Assembly (NCBI RefSeq): GCF_006365315.1
Contig: NZ_CP040968.1
Coordinates: forward strand, 496,001 to 560,000
DNA length: 64,000 nt
Direction: 5' to 3'
Source of the DNA: Candidatus Methylopumilus universalis
GTDB taxonomy: Bacteria > Pseudomonadota > Gammaproteobacteria > Burkholderiales > Methylophilaceae
In this document: positions 1-9,534 of the stretch, in pieces
Numbering within the stretch: position 1 is the first letter of the stretch
Layout of the letters: each line of letters starts with the position of its first letter
Made by a program: the position numbers and the translations under genes
Notes under the pieces: generated by a model
Seen by the model: the letters and a program-made list of their open reading frames with translations, nothing else
Database searches by the model: none
Told to the model about the DNA's origin: nothing

Positions 1-476
1 AATATAGAAAGTGGGGAAATTGCGATTCGACGTTCAGGGATTCTATATTTAAATACTTTCTTTTCAGGGCTATTAGGATTTAAGACTCGAATATATTCAG
101 CGGGTAAAAATCCTGGCTTAGCGACCACGTTATTGGTAAAGATTTGGTACGTGAGATCAAGCGTTAATGTCGTTGATGTTTTACCTTCTTTTAACACATG
201 CTCCATAGTATCTAAAACAATGCCCAAATCTTGTCCCTTGTATTTTCTTTCATAGCCAGGAATGGGGAGAGACTCTTTGATAAGCACATAAGGCTTTTTA
301 ATAGTGATTTCAATATGTCTTGAAGATTTATCACCAATCGTATAACCCACTTGCTGTAAAGGCTCTTTGATTTTGATAGATACGATACCCTCTTTAATAT
401 CAGGCCATTCTTGAGCATCTAGCGCAAAACTTGAGGTTGACAGTAAAAGCATCCAGAAGGAAATAAAATATTTCAT
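1..476 (-). CDS. mxaA: MxaA-like exported protein (3' part outside window)
   Basis: The first 158 codons are visible and the frame is open to the window edge, so the C-terminus is missing. The start is the ATG at 476-474, four bases after the mxaS stop, which suggests translational coupling. Residues 1-18 form a signal peptide with a short hydrophobic core ending in SSFA. The rest is soluble, beta-rich and polar, as expected of a periplasmic protein. I recognise no catalytic motif. The MxaA name rests mainly on position: in methylotrophs mxaR-mxaS-mxaA lie in this order, and MxaA is a periplasmic or membrane factor needed for active methanol dehydrogenase, possibly for calcium insertion. BatD-like proteins of other MoxR/VWA operons are the main alternative. 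Confidence 0.55.
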   Translation of the reverse strand, partial: MKYFISFWMLLLSTSSFALDAQEWPDIKEGIVSIKIKEPLQQVGYTIGDKSSRHIEITIKKPYVLIKESLPIPGYERKYKGQDLGIVLDTMEHVLKEGKTSTTLTLDLTYQIFTNNVVAKPGFLPAEYIRVLNPNSPEKKVFKYRIPERRIAISPLSI

Positions 477-480
477 AACC

Positions 481-1341
481 TTAGGCGCCCACAAATTGAT
501 TAAAGTATTCAGTCATTTTATTTGCATCGAAATGCTCATCTACAAAAAAAGGTGGGATATCAAAATTCATAAAAGCTTTTGTAATCGCCGCACGTCTTTT
601 TTCAAACGAATCTACAATTTTTTCTTTTAATTCTTTTCTTAAGAAAAGCGTGTCTTTTTTGCCGCTCTCAGGATCGGTAATAGTCACAATGCCAAAATTA
701 GGTAGGTTGATATATTCTTTTTTGTCCCACAGCACAATAGGAACCACGTGATGCCTCATAAGATTCGATAAACAATTTTCTAATTCAACTTCTGGTATAT
801 GAAAGTCTGAAATGAAGAAAATAAGTGCGCGCTCGCGCGGCATGTATTGGTAAAGATCTTTGATGGCTCGGTTTGATTTGTTTGTGGATGTAAATTTTTT
901 AAGTTCGTTAATGAGCGTCATGGCATGTTGCGATCTAAATGAAATAGGCGCCAACCAATCCTCTCTAATTTCATCATCAAAACCTACAAGCCCTAGCGCA
1001 TCGTGACGATCAATCACTGAATGTGCAATCGATTGAGCAACTTCGGCTGCAAGATTAATTTTTTTATTTTTTCCACCAAAATTCATACTGGCAGATAAGT
1101 CACACACAATCATGACGGGTGTTGCACTTCGCTGATTGAATATTTTGACGTGAATCTCACCTAAAGGATCTCGAATCGATTGACGAATATCAATGCGCCT
1201 TGGATCAGGATAAGACAGGAGTGTTGTGTGACCCGCAAACTCAATACCCATACCTCTCTGGTTGCTTTTATGGCGACCAGGATGTTTGCCTTTAGATTTC
1301 CACCCGATGTGGTAATCAAATAATGGAGTGGCTTGTGTCAT
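481..1341 (-). CDS. mxaS: MxaS-like DUF58 / von Willebrand A-type protein
   Basis: A 286-residue soluble protein of the DUF58 family. Its C-terminal two thirds fold like a von Willebrand factor A domain. The metal-binding MIDAS start D-x-S-x-S is intact at residues 81-85 (DLSAS), and a conserved R-D-P-L-G segment precedes it near residue 57. DUF58 proteins work next to MoxR AAA ATPases as a chaperone pair that inserts metals or assembles complexes. Here the pair is mxaR, five bases upstream, and mxaS, followed four bases later by the mxaA-like gene. This order is that of the methanol dehydrogenase accessory cluster. The family is certain; the exact MxaS assignment rests on synteny and on the MxaR-like features of its neighbour. 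Confidence 0.75.
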   Translation of the reverse strand: MTQATPLFDYHIGWKSKGKHPGRHKSNQRGMGIEFAGHTTLLSYPDPRRIDIRQSIRDPLGEIHVKIFNQRSATPVMIVCDLSASMNFGGKNKKINLAAEVAQSIAHSVIDRHDALGLVGFDDEIREDWLAPISFRSQHAMTLINELKKFTSTNKSNRAIKDLYQYMPRERALIFFISDFHIPEVELENCLSNLMRHHVVPIVLWDKKEYINLPNFGIVTITDPESGKKDTLFLRKELKEKIVDSFEKRRAAITKAFMNFDIPPFFVDEHFDANKMTEYFNQFVGA

Positions 1342-1346
1342 GTTCT

Positions 1347-2363
1347 TTAAGGTGCGTTGATAGCGTTTAGAATGCCATTCGTTAAATCGCGAGCAATCAC
1401 AGTTCTTCGCATTTCATAAACAGGATTAAATACGAGTCGATGTGCAATGGTTTCGTGGAATACGGCATGGATATCTGCAGGGGTCACAGATGTGCGATCA
1501 TTAAGCCATGCATTTACACGCGCAGCTTTCATCATCATACTCATGCCGCGGGGGCTCGCGCCTGATACGATCAATCGGTTCATATCAATATCGGACAGCT
1601 TGATGCCATAGTCGCCTGGATTTTTTGTAGCTTTCCATAAGCGCAATGCATAATTTTTTAATGCTTCAGTCGCTTTAATATTTTCTTGAATCGTTTCTGA
1701 AAGTTCATTGAGCTTATTGAATTTAATCAAATTAGGTTTCACTTCCTCAATGAGCTTATCTGCATTATGAAATTTAGTTTCAAAGACGAGGTCTTTCATC
1801 ATCTCATCTGCTTTTGGAATAAGAATAGGTATTTCCATCATAAAGCGGTCTCGTGCTGCAGAGGGAATCTCGAATGTTTCTTCCCGTTCTACTTGGTTTC
1901 GATCGGCGAATACCACCATATGTGGGAAGTAGTGTTCTTTATTAAATGCAGACAATGTTTTCTCTGCCATGATTCTTAAGAGCAATGAATGCACTTGTGG
2001 CCTTGCTCGGTTAATTTCATTAAAGAAGAAAATAGACAAATCACTACCTGACATCAAAATAGGGCCGGGGCTTACATGGGGCTTACCATCTTCACCAAGA
2101 TAGGTATGATAAATAAGATCGTTTGGCATAAGATCAATCGTACCTTCAATACGTTGATAGCCGCCACCAATGGCGCGCGTGAAAGCTTTAAGTAATGTTG
2201 TTTTTCCAACACCCACATCACCTTCTAGCAGAACGTGACCACGTGCAAAAATTGAAGTGGTAATAAGCCTTACAGGACTCTCTTGTCCCACAATGACTTT
2301 ATTAATTTCTGTTTCAAGTTTGACTGCAAGCTTTCTCCAGTCGGCCAGATTTTGGTCGCTCAT
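1347..2363 (-). CDS. mxaR: MxaR, MoxR-family AAA+ ATPase
   Basis: A 338-residue MoxR-type AAA+ ATPase that probably helps activate methanol dehydrogenase together with the DUF58 protein downstream. Walker A is at residues 48-56 (GDVGVGKTT). The Walker B region at 112-120 reads FFFNEINRA, so the usual Asp before the catalytic Glu116 is Asn115. The sensor-1 segment ADRNQVEREETFEIP (153-167) and the following RDRF resemble MxaR more than generic MoxR, which normally has ATQNP. The start ATG has an AGGGA ribosome site seven bases upstream. It is the first gene of its operon: the upstream neighbour fabA is divergent, so mxaFJGI do not precede it here. Confidence 0.82.
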   Translation of the reverse strand: MSDQNLADWRKLAVKLETEINKVIVGQESPVRLITTSIFARGHVLLEGDVGVGKTTLLKAFTRAIGGGYQRIEGTIDLMPNDLIYHTYLGEDGKPHVSPGPILMSGSDLSIFFFNEINRARPQVHSLLLRIMAEKTLSAFNKEHYFPHMVVFADRNQVEREETFEIPSAARDRFMMEIPILIPKADEMMKDLVFETKFHNADKLIEEVKPNLIKFNKLNELSETIQENIKATEALKNYALRLWKATKNPGDYGIKLSDIDMNRLIVSGASPRGMSMMMKAARVNAWLNDRTSVTPADIHAVFHETIAHRLVFNPVYEMRRTVIARDLTNGILNAINAP

Positions 2364-2402
2364 ATGGAATCCCTAATAGATGAAATTGTTAGTTGAGTGT
2401 TT

Positions 2403-2421
2403 TACTATGACTTTCATAGTA
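2403..2421. promoter_or_regulatory. 8-bp perfect inverted repeat between mxaR and fabA
   Basis: TACTATGA (2403-2410) and TCATAGTA (2414-2421) are perfect reverse complements separated by CTT. The repeat lies 40 bases upstream of the mxaR start, in the 160-base gap between divergent mxaR and fabA. It has no T-run, so it is not a classic terminator. It could be an operator or a hairpin in the mxaR leader. Nothing else distinctive is seen in this gap except AT-rich promoter-like sequence. Confidence 0.35.
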
Positions 2422-2523
2422 GCGTAATAATTTATCAGGGTAAATAGATAAAAACACGATAAAATAGTTGAATTATCAAAGAATATTTTCCACAATTTTT
2501 ATTATCAACTGCTTATAAATTCA

Positions 2524-3039
2524 ATGTCTAAAAAAAATAGCTATACAAAAGAAGAGCTTTTGTCTTGTGGTCGAGGGGAGATGTTTGGGCCAGGGAATGC
2601 TCAACTTCCTTTACCTCCTATGCTTATGTTCGATCGTATCGTTGCCATTACGGATGAGGGCGGCGAATATGGCAATGGACAGATTATTGCTGAACTAGAT
2701 GTCAATAAAGACCTTTGGTTTTTTGGTTGTCATTTTGAGGGTGATCCAGTGATGCCAGGCTGCCTTGGACTCGATGCAATGTGGCAGTTAGTTGGTTTTT
2801 ATCTGGGATGGAAAGGTGGCTTAGGTCGGGGCCGTGCACTAGGCGGCGGCGAAATTAAGTTTACAGGCCAAGTATTACCTACAGCTAAAAAAATTACCTA
2901 TGTTATTGATTTAAAAAGAGTAATTATGCGTAAACTCATTATGGGTATTGCTGATGCTAAAATGTCAGTCGATGGCCGAGAGATTTACCATGCTAAAGAT
3001 TTGCGTGTCGGTTTATTTACGCGTACTGACAATTTTTGA
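2524..3039 (+). CDS. fabA: 3-hydroxyacyl-[ACP] dehydratase/isomerase FabA
   Basis: 171 residues, the usual FabA length. It dehydrates 3-hydroxydecanoyl-ACP and isomerises the trans-2 product to cis-3, the branch point for unsaturated fatty acids in the cytoplasm. The catalytic His70 ([12 protein letters not shown]) and Asp84 (LGLDAMWQ) sit at the same numbers as in E. coli FabA. It is followed 24 bases later by fabB, which elongates the cis-3 product; the two are a classic functional pair and probably an operon. A TATAAA lies only five bases before the ATG and there is no clear Shine-Dalgarno site, so the mRNA may have a very short leader or start elsewhere. Confidence 0.96.
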   Translation: MSKKNSYTKEELLSCGRGEMFGPGNAQLPLPPMLMFDRIVAITDEGGEYGNGQIIAELDVNKDLWFFGCHFEGDPVMPGCLGLDAMWQLVGFYLGWKGGLGRGRALGGGEIKFTGQVLPTAKKITYVIDLKRVIMRKLIMGIADAKMSVDGREIYHAKDLRVGLFTRTDNF

Positions 3040-3063
3040 TCGTTATTTAATGGGAGGCGACGC

Positions 3064-4296
3064 ATGACCCGTCGTGTTGTTGTTACTGGATTAGGGATTG
3101 TATCTAGCCTAGGTAATAATAAAAAAGAAGTTCAAGATAGCTTATATCATGCTCGTTCTGGCATTACATTTCAGCCAGATTATGCTGCCATGGGATTACG
3201 CTCACATGTTGCAGGCTCCATCAAAAATCTTAATCTTGAAGAATTAATCGATCGTAAATTATTCCGCTTTATGGCGAAAGGTCACGCTTATGCTTGGCTT
3301 GCTATGCAAGAAGCCATAGCAGATTCAGCCTTGTCCGAAACTATGGTTTCAAATATACGTACCGGTTTGATTGTGGGCGCAGGCGGCGCTTCTCATGAAA
3401 GTATTCTAGACGGCATAGATACTATTCGAGAAAAAGGTATTCGACGTGTAGGCCCTTATATGGTGACTAAAGCGATGGCGAGTGGCGTTTCAGCATGTCT
3501 TGCAACGGGTGCCAAAATTAAAGGTGTGAACTATGCGATTACTTCTGCATGTTCAACCAGTGCTCATTGTATTGGTGCAGGTGTTGAACAAATTCAACTG
3601 GGTAAGCAAGATATTATTTTTGCAGGTGGCGCTGAAGAAGAGCACTGGACACTTTCTTTCATGTTCGATGGTATGGGAGCTCTTTCAAGTAAATACAATG
3701 AAACTCCAGAAAAAGCCTCGCGTACTTATGATGTGAATCGTGATGGTTTTGTAATCTCAGGCGGCGGCGGTATTTTAGTCCTAGAAGAATATGAGCATGC
3801 AAAAGCGCGCAATGCAAAAATTTATGCAGAAGTCGTAGGTTACGGTGCGACATCTGATGGTTATGATATGGTGGCACCAAGCGGCGAGGGTGCTGAACGA
3901 TGTATGACGCTTGCACTCCAAGGGATCGACCATGTCGATTACATGAATACACATGGTACAAGCACCCCTGTGGGTGATGTCAAAGAACTTGAAGCGATTC
4001 GTGCTGTATTTGGGAATAATAAATATGGCCCTATGCCACATATTGCGTCGACGAAATCTTTATCTGGCCACGCATTAGGTGCAGCCGGTGTCAATGAAGC
4101 GATCTATAGTCTTATCATGATGGAAAATAAATTTATTGCGCCATCAGTGAATATCGAAGAATTAGATCCTCTAGCGAATGGCCTTCCTATTGTGACAAAG
4201 CGTATTGATAATATTGAAGTGAAAACGGCTATTTCAAATAGCTTCGGTTTCGGCGGTACAAATGCGTGTCTTGTATTTTCAACAAAAAATCTTTAA
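3064..4296 (+). CDS. fabB: 3-oxoacyl-[ACP] synthase I FabB
   Basis: 410 residues, a type I ketoacyl-ACP synthase needed for elongation of unsaturated acyl chains. The Cys-His-His triad is visible: Cys163 in SACSTSAH, His297 in [11 protein letters not shown] and His336 in [12 protein letters not shown]. The glycine-rich FGFGGTNAC end is typical. A strong ribosome site GGGAGG (3052-3057) lies seven bases before the ATG, the best one in this part of the window. The pairing with fabA supports FabB rather than FabF. Its stop overlaps the convergent Mth938-domain gene by four bases. Confidence 0.95.
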   Translation: MTRRVVVTGLGIVSSLGNNKKEVQDSLYHARSGITFQPDYAAMGLRSHVAGSIKNLNLEELIDRKLFRFMAKGHAYAWLAMQEAIADSALSETMVSNIRTGLIVGAGGASHESILDGIDTIREKGIRRVGPYMVTKAMASGVSACLATGAKIKGVNYAITSACSTSAHCIGAGVEQIQLGKQDIIFAGGAEEEHWTLSFMFDGMGALSSKYNETPEKASRTYDVNRDGFVISGGGGILVLEEYEHAKARNAKIYAEVVGYGATSDGYDMVAPSGEGAERCMTLALQGIDHVDYMNTHGTSTPVGDVKELEAIRAVFGNNKYGPMPHIASTKSLSGHALGAAGVNEAIYSLIMMENKFIAPSVNIEELDPLANGLPIVTKRIDNIEVKTAISNSFGFGGTNACLVFSTKNL

Positions 4297-4661
4297 AGCA
4301 TAAGCGCAAGTAATACTTTACGCTCTTCGTTTGCCAAAATATTGTAGGTTCTACATGCGGATTGATTGCTCATAGATTCAATAGCTATATTTTTCTTTGA
4401 AAAATATTCCAAGAGTCTGGGCTCAAGATGTTCTTGAGTATTGCCAGTACCCAATAAAATAATTTCAATATCTAAAGATTTGATAGCTTCAAAACTATTC
4501 TCGTTCATATCTTTAATGGTTTTGACCGACCATTCAAGAAGCAGTTGATCAGGGGTCACAATAAGACTTGATTGATGACGCACTTGGTTAACTTCCACCC
4601 AGTTTAAATCGTACCCCGTAATGAGATTTTTATTGTCAGATTGAATTAAGTGAAATTTCAT
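4293..4661 (-). CDS. Mth938/DUF498-domain protein
   Basis: A 122-residue small soluble protein of the Mth938-like (DUF498, NDUFAF3-like) family. It is recognised by its length, the ILLGTG segment in the middle, and the C-terminal pattern in which a putative ligand pocket is followed by [10 protein letters not shown]. Bacterial members have no firmly assigned function; eukaryotic NDUFAF3 helps assemble respiratory complex I. It is transcribed toward fabB and overlaps its 3' end by four bases. The gap to alaA on the other side is 106 bases and must hold promoters for both. Family assignment is good, function open. Confidence 0.8.
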   Translation of the reverse strand: MKFHLIQSDNKNLITGYDLNWVEVNQVRHQSSLIVTPDQLLLEWSVKTIKDMNENSFEAIKSLDIEIILLGTGNTQEHLEPRLLEYFSKKNIAIESMSNQSACRTYNILANEERKVLLALML

Positions 4662-4709
4662 AACATCGTGTTTTTAAAGAAATAAATTAAATCAAAACCC
4701 TCTCATTTG

Positions 4710-4739
4710 TTGGCGGAATGCGCGTTCACAAGGTAAGAT
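4710..4739 (+). promoter_or_regulatory. Possible sigma70 promoter of alaA
   Basis: TTGGCG at 4710-4715 and TAAGAT at 4734-4739 are separated by 18 bases and lie about 30 bases before the alaA start. The match to -35 and -10 is fair. It sits in the only substantial gap upstream of the alaA-hom-thrC-thyA-folA run. Confidence 0.35.
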
Positions 4740-4767
4740 ATCATATATTCAAATATAGGTAATTAAA

Positions 4768-5994
4768 TTGGCTCAGCTTAAAAAATCAACGAAATTAAAT
4801 AACGTCTGTTATGACATTCGCGGACCTGTTTTAGCGCACGCTAAAAAAATGGAAGAAGAGGGTCATCGCATTATCAAGCTTAATATTGGTAATCCAGCAG
4901 CTTTTGGATTTGAGGCGCCTGAAGAGATTGTGCAAGACGTTATTCGTAATATGGGTAAAGCATCCGGCTATACAGATAGCAAGGGGCTTTTTGAGCCTAG
5001 AAAATCTATCATGCATTACACGCAGGAAAAAAACATTCCAAATGTGGATGTTGATGATGTGATTATTGGTAATGGCGTTTCAGAGCTTATCGTGATGTCG
5101 ATGCAGGCATTGTTAGACAACGATGATGAAGTATTAATCCCCATGCCAGATTACCCACTATGGACTGCAGCTGTGACGTTGGCAGGCGGAAAACCTAGAC
5201 ATTATTTATGTGATGAAGCTTCTAATTGGTATCCTGATCTTAAAGATATCGAAAGTAAAATTACAAGCAAAACAAAAGCGATCTTAGTTATTAATCCTAA
5301 CAATCCAACAGGCGCGCTTTATCCAAAAGAAATTTTAGAGGGCATTATTCAGATTGCAAGGAAACATAAGCTTGTTGTTTTTGCAGATGAGATTTACGAC
5401 AAAGTGGTTTATGACAAAAAGAAACATATTTCGATCGCATCCCTTGCAGACGATCTTCTTTTTGTGACATTGAATGGCTTATCAAAAAACTATCGCGCAT
5501 GTGGTTATCGTGCAGGATGGTTGGTCGTGTCTGGAAACAAAAAAGAATCTGGGGATTATATTGAAGGCCTTAATATGTTAGCTTCCATGCGTTTATGTGC
5601 GAACGTACCTGGACAGCTTGCCATTCAAACCGCTTTGGGTGGATATCAAAGTATTGATGATCTCGTAGCACCTTCAGGACGACTTTTTAAGCAAAGAGAA
5701 CTTGCATACGACATGCTTGTGTCTATACCTGGTGTAACTTGTGTTAAGCCAGAAGCTGCGATGTATCTATTTCCTAAATTAGACCCAAAGATATATCCAA
5801 TAAAAGATGATCAAGAATTTATTTTAAAATTATTAATTGATAAAAAAGTTTTATTAGTTCAAGGCACAGGATTTAACTGGAAAGATCCCGATCATATAAG
5901 AATTGTATTCTTACCCAATGAAGATGATCTTAAAGAGTCAATTAAGCGTATTGCAAATTATCTTGAAAACTTTAAAAAAAATACTGCGAACTAG
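4768..5994 (+). CDS. alaA: Alanine aminotransferase AlaA (glutamate-pyruvate)
   Basis: A 408-residue fold-type I PLP aminotransferase. The N-terminus (KLNNVCYDIRGPVL, GYTDSKGL) and the segments VIIGNGVSELI and MPDYPLWTAAV follow E. coli AlaA closely. The PLP Schiff-base lysine is Lys240 in NGLSKNYR, with Asp207 in FADEIYDK and the NPNNPTG motif at 176-182. It makes alanine from pyruvate and glutamate. The start is TTG: the next ATG, at codon 28, would remove conserved family sequence. An AGGT lies eight bases before the TTG. hom follows after 13 bases, so it probably leads an amino-acid biosynthesis operon. Confidence 0.9.
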   Translation: MAQLKKSTKLNNVCYDIRGPVLAHAKKMEEEGHRIIKLNIGNPAAFGFEAPEEIVQDVIRNMGKASGYTDSKGLFEPRKSIMHYTQEKNIPNVDVDDVIIGNGVSELIVMSMQALLDNDDEVLIPMPDYPLWTAAVTLAGGKPRHYLCDEASNWYPDLKDIESKITSKTKAILVINPNNPTGALYPKEILEGIIQIARKHKLVVFADEIYDKVVYDKKKHISIASLADDLLFVTLNGLSKNYRACGYRAGWLVVSGNKKESGDYIEGLNMLASMRLCANVPGQLAIQTALGGYQSIDDLVAPSGRLFKQRELAYDMLVSIPGVTCVKPEAAMYLFPKLDPKIYPIKDDQEFILKLLIDKKVLLVQGTGFNWKDPDHIRIVFLPNEDDLKESIKRIANYLENFKKNTAN

Positions 5995-6007
5995 AAAGTC
6001 ATAGCCG

Positions 6008-7303
6008 ATGAAAAGAATGAATATAGGTTTATTGGGTATTGGCACAGTCGGTGGTGGTGTATTTGAACTTCTAAAATCAAACATTAACGAAATACAGCGT
6101 AAGACTGCGACTGATATGAAAATTGTTGCTGTTGCAGATAAGAACATTGTGCGCGCAAAAGAAATTGCAGGAAGCACCATTGAAGTGACTGACGATCCAT
6201 TTAAATTAGTCGCTGATAAAGAAATTGATGTCATTGTTGAGCTTATTGGTGGCACAACCATCGCAAAAGATTTGGTTGTAAAAGCTATTGAAAACAAAAA
6301 ACATGTCGTAACAGCCAATAAGGCATTGCTAGCAAATTTTGGAAATGAACTCTTTGCATTAGCCAAAAAAAATAATGTCACTTTAGCTTTTGAAGCTTCA
6401 GTTGCTGGCGGCATACCTATATTAAAATCAATCAGAGAAGGTTTAGCTGGAAATAAAATCGAATGGGTGGCGGGCATTATTAATGGCACTACAAATTTTA
6501 TTTTGACTGAGATGCAAGAAAAGGGCGTTACTTTTGCTAAAGCTTTATCTGAAGCTCAATCTTTAGGTTATGCGGAAGCAGACCCTACATTTGATATTGA
6601 AGGTATTGATGCTGCCCATAAGTTAACAATTCTTGCTGGTTTGTCTTTCGGTATTCCTATGAATTTTAAAGATGTTTATGTGGAAGGTATTAAAGCGCTT
6701 GAGCAAAAAGATATTCAGTACGCAGAAGAATTAGGCTATCGCATTAAATTATTAGGCATTGCTAAAAGCAGAGATAAAGGCATTGAATTAAGAGTGCACC
6801 CAACATTAATCCCAGAAAAACGTTTGATTGCCAATGTAAATGGCGCAATGAATGCCATCGTGGTTAAAGGCAATATGGTTGGACCAACACTTTATTATGG
6901 CGCTGGCGCTGGTGCGCTTCCAACAGCAAGTGCCGTAGTAGCTGATCTTATTGATATTTCTAGATCATCTCATGTGCCACCTCATGGATTTGAAGATAAT
7001 AAGATTAATTCGATTCCTATCTATAAAATTGAAGATGCAATCAGCGGTTATTATTTAAGAATTAGAGTTTCAGATAAACCAGGTGTGCTAGCTGAAATTA
7101 CAAAATTATTCGGCGATAAGAAAATTTCAATTGATGCAATGCTTCAAAAGGAATCTAAAGAACATGAATCTGAGGCAGATATCGTCATACTCAGTCACTT
7201 AGCTGTTGAAAAAGATATCAATACTGTAATTCTCGCTATTGAATCCTTGTCAGCCAACATTGGTAAAGTTATTAAAATTAGATTAGAAGAGCTTAGTAAA
7301 TAA
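6008..7303 (+). CDS. hom: Homoserine dehydrogenase
   Basis: 431 residues, the monofunctional type with a C-terminal ACT domain. It reduces aspartate semialdehyde to homoserine, the branch to threonine and methionine. The Rossmann glycine motif GIGTVGGGVFE is at 10-20. The family signature with catalytic Lys205 (FDIEGIDAAHK) is present. The ACT domain, about 350-425, suggests feedback inhibition by threonine. It lies between alaA and thrC with gaps of 13 and 7 bases, as expected of one transcript. No aspartokinase domain is fused. Confidence 0.96.
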   Translation: MKRMNIGLLGIGTVGGGVFELLKSNINEIQRKTATDMKIVAVADKNIVRAKEIAGSTIEVTDDPFKLVADKEIDVIVELIGGTTIAKDLVVKAIENKKHVVTANKALLANFGNELFALAKKNNVTLAFEASVAGGIPILKSIREGLAGNKIEWVAGIINGTTNFILTEMQEKGVTFAKALSEAQSLGYAEADPTFDIEGIDAAHKLTILAGLSFGIPMNFKDVYVEGIKALEQKDIQYAEELGYRIKLLGIAKSRDKGIELRVHPTLIPEKRLIANVNGAMNAIVVKGNMVGPTLYYGAGAGALPTASAVVADLIDISRSSHVPPHGFEDNKINSIPIYKIEDAISGYYLRIRVSDKPGVLAEITKLFGDKKISIDAMLQKESKEHESEADIVILSHLAVEKDINTVILAIESLSANIGKVIKIRLEELSK

Positions 7304-7310
7304 AGGTTTT

Positions 7311-8735
7311 ATGAAATATATTTCAACGCGCGGTCAGTCAGAACCACTTTCCTTTTCAGAGATTTTATTAGGAGGTCTTGCTCCAGACGGTGGCTTGTAC
7401 CTTCCAGAGACGTATCCAAAATTTTCATCGCAAGATTTAAATAGCATGCAAAGCATGACCTATCCTGAGCTTGCCTTTCATATTATTTCTAAATTTGCAG
7501 ATGATATCCCGAAAGATGATTTAAAGACGATTATCAATAAAACATATACAAAAGAAGTATATGCGTTTTCAAGGTCAGAACAAAAAGCTGAAGACATTAC
7601 GCCAATTTTAAAAGTTAAAGATAATCTTTATATTCTTTCACTTTCGAATGGACCAACGCTCGCATTTAAAGATATTGCAATGCAATTACTCGGCAATCTT
7701 TTTGAGTATGTACTTACAAAAAATAACGCTGAAATTAATATTTTAGGAGCAACTTCCGGAGATACAGGCTCAGCTGCGGAGTATGCAATGCGAGGTAAAA
7801 AAGGTATCAATGTCTTTATGTTGTCACCTTATCAAAAGATGAGTCGTTTTCAGTCTGCCCAGATGTTTAGTATTCAAGACCCTAATATTTTTAATTTAAG
7901 CGTCAAAGGTGTTTTTGATGACTGTCAGGATATTGTAAAAGCTGTATCTAATGACTTAGATTTCAAAAGAGATTTTAAAATTGGAGCTGTGAATTCAATT
8001 AATTGGGGCAGAATTTTAGCGCAGATCGTTTATTACTTTAAAGGTTACCTCGCGGTTGCCAAAAATAATGAAGAAGTTAGCTTTACAGTGCCCACAGGTA
8101 ACTTTGGTAATATCTGTGCAGGCCATATTGCTCGCATGATGGGTCTACCTATTAAGAGGCTTGTGGTTGCTACAAATGAAAATAATGTTTTAGATGAATT
8201 TTTTAAGACAGGTGTATATAAGCCTCGGGATTCAAAGAATACTTTCCACACATCAAGCCCTTCGATGGATATATCCAAAGCGTCTAATTTTGAACGTTTT
8301 ATTTTCGATTTACTGGGACGTGATAGTAAAAAATTAAATGCGTTATGGAAGTCAATTGATCAAGGCGGTAATTTTGATCTAAACCAAGAAGGTATCTTCG
8401 AAAAAATTCAAGCTTTTGGTTTTACATCTTCCTCAAGTACTCATAAAGAACGTATTCACTATATTAAAGAAATCTTTAACCAATATAAAATTATTATCGA
8501 CACACATACGGCAGATGGCTTTAAAGCAGCTTATGAACATACAGACGACAATATCCCAATGATTGTGCTTGAGACAGCGTTGCCTACTAAATTTGAAGAT
8601 TCTATTGTAGAAGCCATAGGTCAAAAACCTGAAAGACCGGAATCATTAAAGCATTTAGAAGATCTCCCACAAAAATTTAAAGTTTTTGATAATCAAGTAG
8701 ATCTTGTTAAAACATTTATAAGGCAAAACGTTTAA
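7311..8735 (+). CDS. thrC: Threonine synthase
   Basis: 474 residues, the long ThrC type found in proteobacteria and fungi. It converts O-phosphohomoserine to threonine with PLP. The PLP lysine is Lys120 in [12 protein letters not shown]. The phosphate-binding [12 protein letters not shown] loop and the N-terminal YISTRGQ and [11 protein letters not shown] segments are typical. It follows hom by seven bases, giving the usual hom-thrC pair. Homoserine kinase is not in this window and must be encoded elsewhere. thyA begins four bases after the stop. Confidence 0.96.
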   Translation: MKYISTRGQSEPLSFSEILLGGLAPDGGLYLPETYPKFSSQDLNSMQSMTYPELAFHIISKFADDIPKDDLKTIINKTYTKEVYAFSRSEQKAEDITPILKVKDNLYILSLSNGPTLAFKDIAMQLLGNLFEYVLTKNNAEINILGATSGDTGSAAEYAMRGKKGINVFMLSPYQKMSRFQSAQMFSIQDPNIFNLSVKGVFDDCQDIVKAVSNDLDFKRDFKIGAVNSINWGRILAQIVYYFKGYLAVAKNNEEVSFTVPTGNFGNICAGHIARMMGLPIKRLVVATNENNVLDEFFKTGVYKPRDSKNTFHTSSPSMDISKASNFERFIFDLLGRDSKKLNALWKSIDQGGNFDLNQEGIFEKIQAFGFTSSSSTHKERIHYIKEIFNQYKIIIDTHTADGFKAAYEHTDDNIPMIVLETALPTKFEDSIVEAIGQKPERPESLKHLEDLPQKFKVFDNQVDLVKTFIRQNV

Positions 8736-8739
8736 GGTC

Positions 8740-9534
8740 ATGAAGCAATATTTAGATTTACTTAATCACGTTAAAAATCATGGCGACGTCAAACATGATC
8801 GAACAGGCACAGGGACTATTTCTGTGTTTGGCTATCAAATGCGTTATGACTTATCACAAGGCTTTCCTCTTCTTACCACTAAAAAAGTCCATCTAAAGTC
8901 GATTATTCATGAGCTTTTATGGTTTTTAAGTGGCAGCACAAATATCAAGTATTTAAAAGATCATGGCGTCAGTATTTGGGATGAATGGGCTGATGAAAAT
9001 GGTAATCTAGGCCCTGTTTACGGCTACCAATGGAGAAGCTGGCCTTCCTCAGATGGGAAGCATATTGATCAAATAACCGATCTTATTGAATCGATTAAAA
9101 AGAATCCAGACTCAAGAAGATTAATTGTATCTGCTTGGAACGTTTCGGAAATTTCTAAAATGAAATTGCCTCCTTGCCATGCATTTTTCCAATTTTATGT
9201 TTCGAATGGCAAGTTATCCTGTCAGCTTTATCAGAGAAGTGCAGATATATTCTTGGGCGTACCTTTCAATATAGCGTCTTACGCACTTCTTACAATGATG
9301 GTAGCTCAAGTATGCTCATTAGAGCTTGGTGATTTTGTCCACACATTAGGTGATGCGCATATTTATTCTAATCATATGGACCAAGTGAATGAACAATTAT
9401 CAAGAACACCTAAAACTTTACCTCGTATGAAAATTAATCCTGAGGTTAAAAGCATATTTGATTTTAAATTCGAAGATTTTGTTTTAGAAAATTATGATCC
9501 TGATCCTGCAATTAAAGCGCCTGTAGCAGTCTAG
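8740..9534 (+). CDS. thyA: Thymidylate synthase
   Basis: 264 residues, the same length as E. coli ThyA. It methylates dUMP to dTMP using methylene-tetrahydrofolate. The nucleophile is Cys146 in [12 protein letters not shown]. The substrate-binding [17 protein letters not shown] and the C-terminal PAIKAPVAV are conserved. It overlaps folA by one base, so the product dihydrofolate is recycled by the next enzyme. dcd, nearby on the other strand, feeds the same pathway with dUTP. Confidence 0.97.
   Translation: MKQYLDLLNHVKNHGDVKHDRTGTGTISVFGYQMRYDLSQGFPLLTTKKVHLKSIIHELLWFLSGSTNIKYLKDHGVSIWDEWADENGNLGPVYGYQWRSWPSSDGKHIDQITDLIESIKKNPDSRRLIVSAWNVSEISKMKLPPCHAFFQFYVSNGKLSCQLYQRSADIFLGVPFNIASYALLTMMVAQVCSLELGDFVHTLGDAHIYSNHMDQVNEQLSRTPKTLPRMKINPEVKSIFDFKFEDFVLENYDPDPAIKAPVAV

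Noticed and set aside
212-418. 68-codon minus-strand frame inside the mxaA-like gene
   Set aside because: The frame from 476 has a signal peptide and is coupled to mxaS; the short frame overlaps it and has no support.
5938-6489. 183-codon open frame on the minus strand
   Set aside because: It lies antisense within hom and the alaA end, encodes no recognisable domain and has a skewed composition. A shadow of the real genes.
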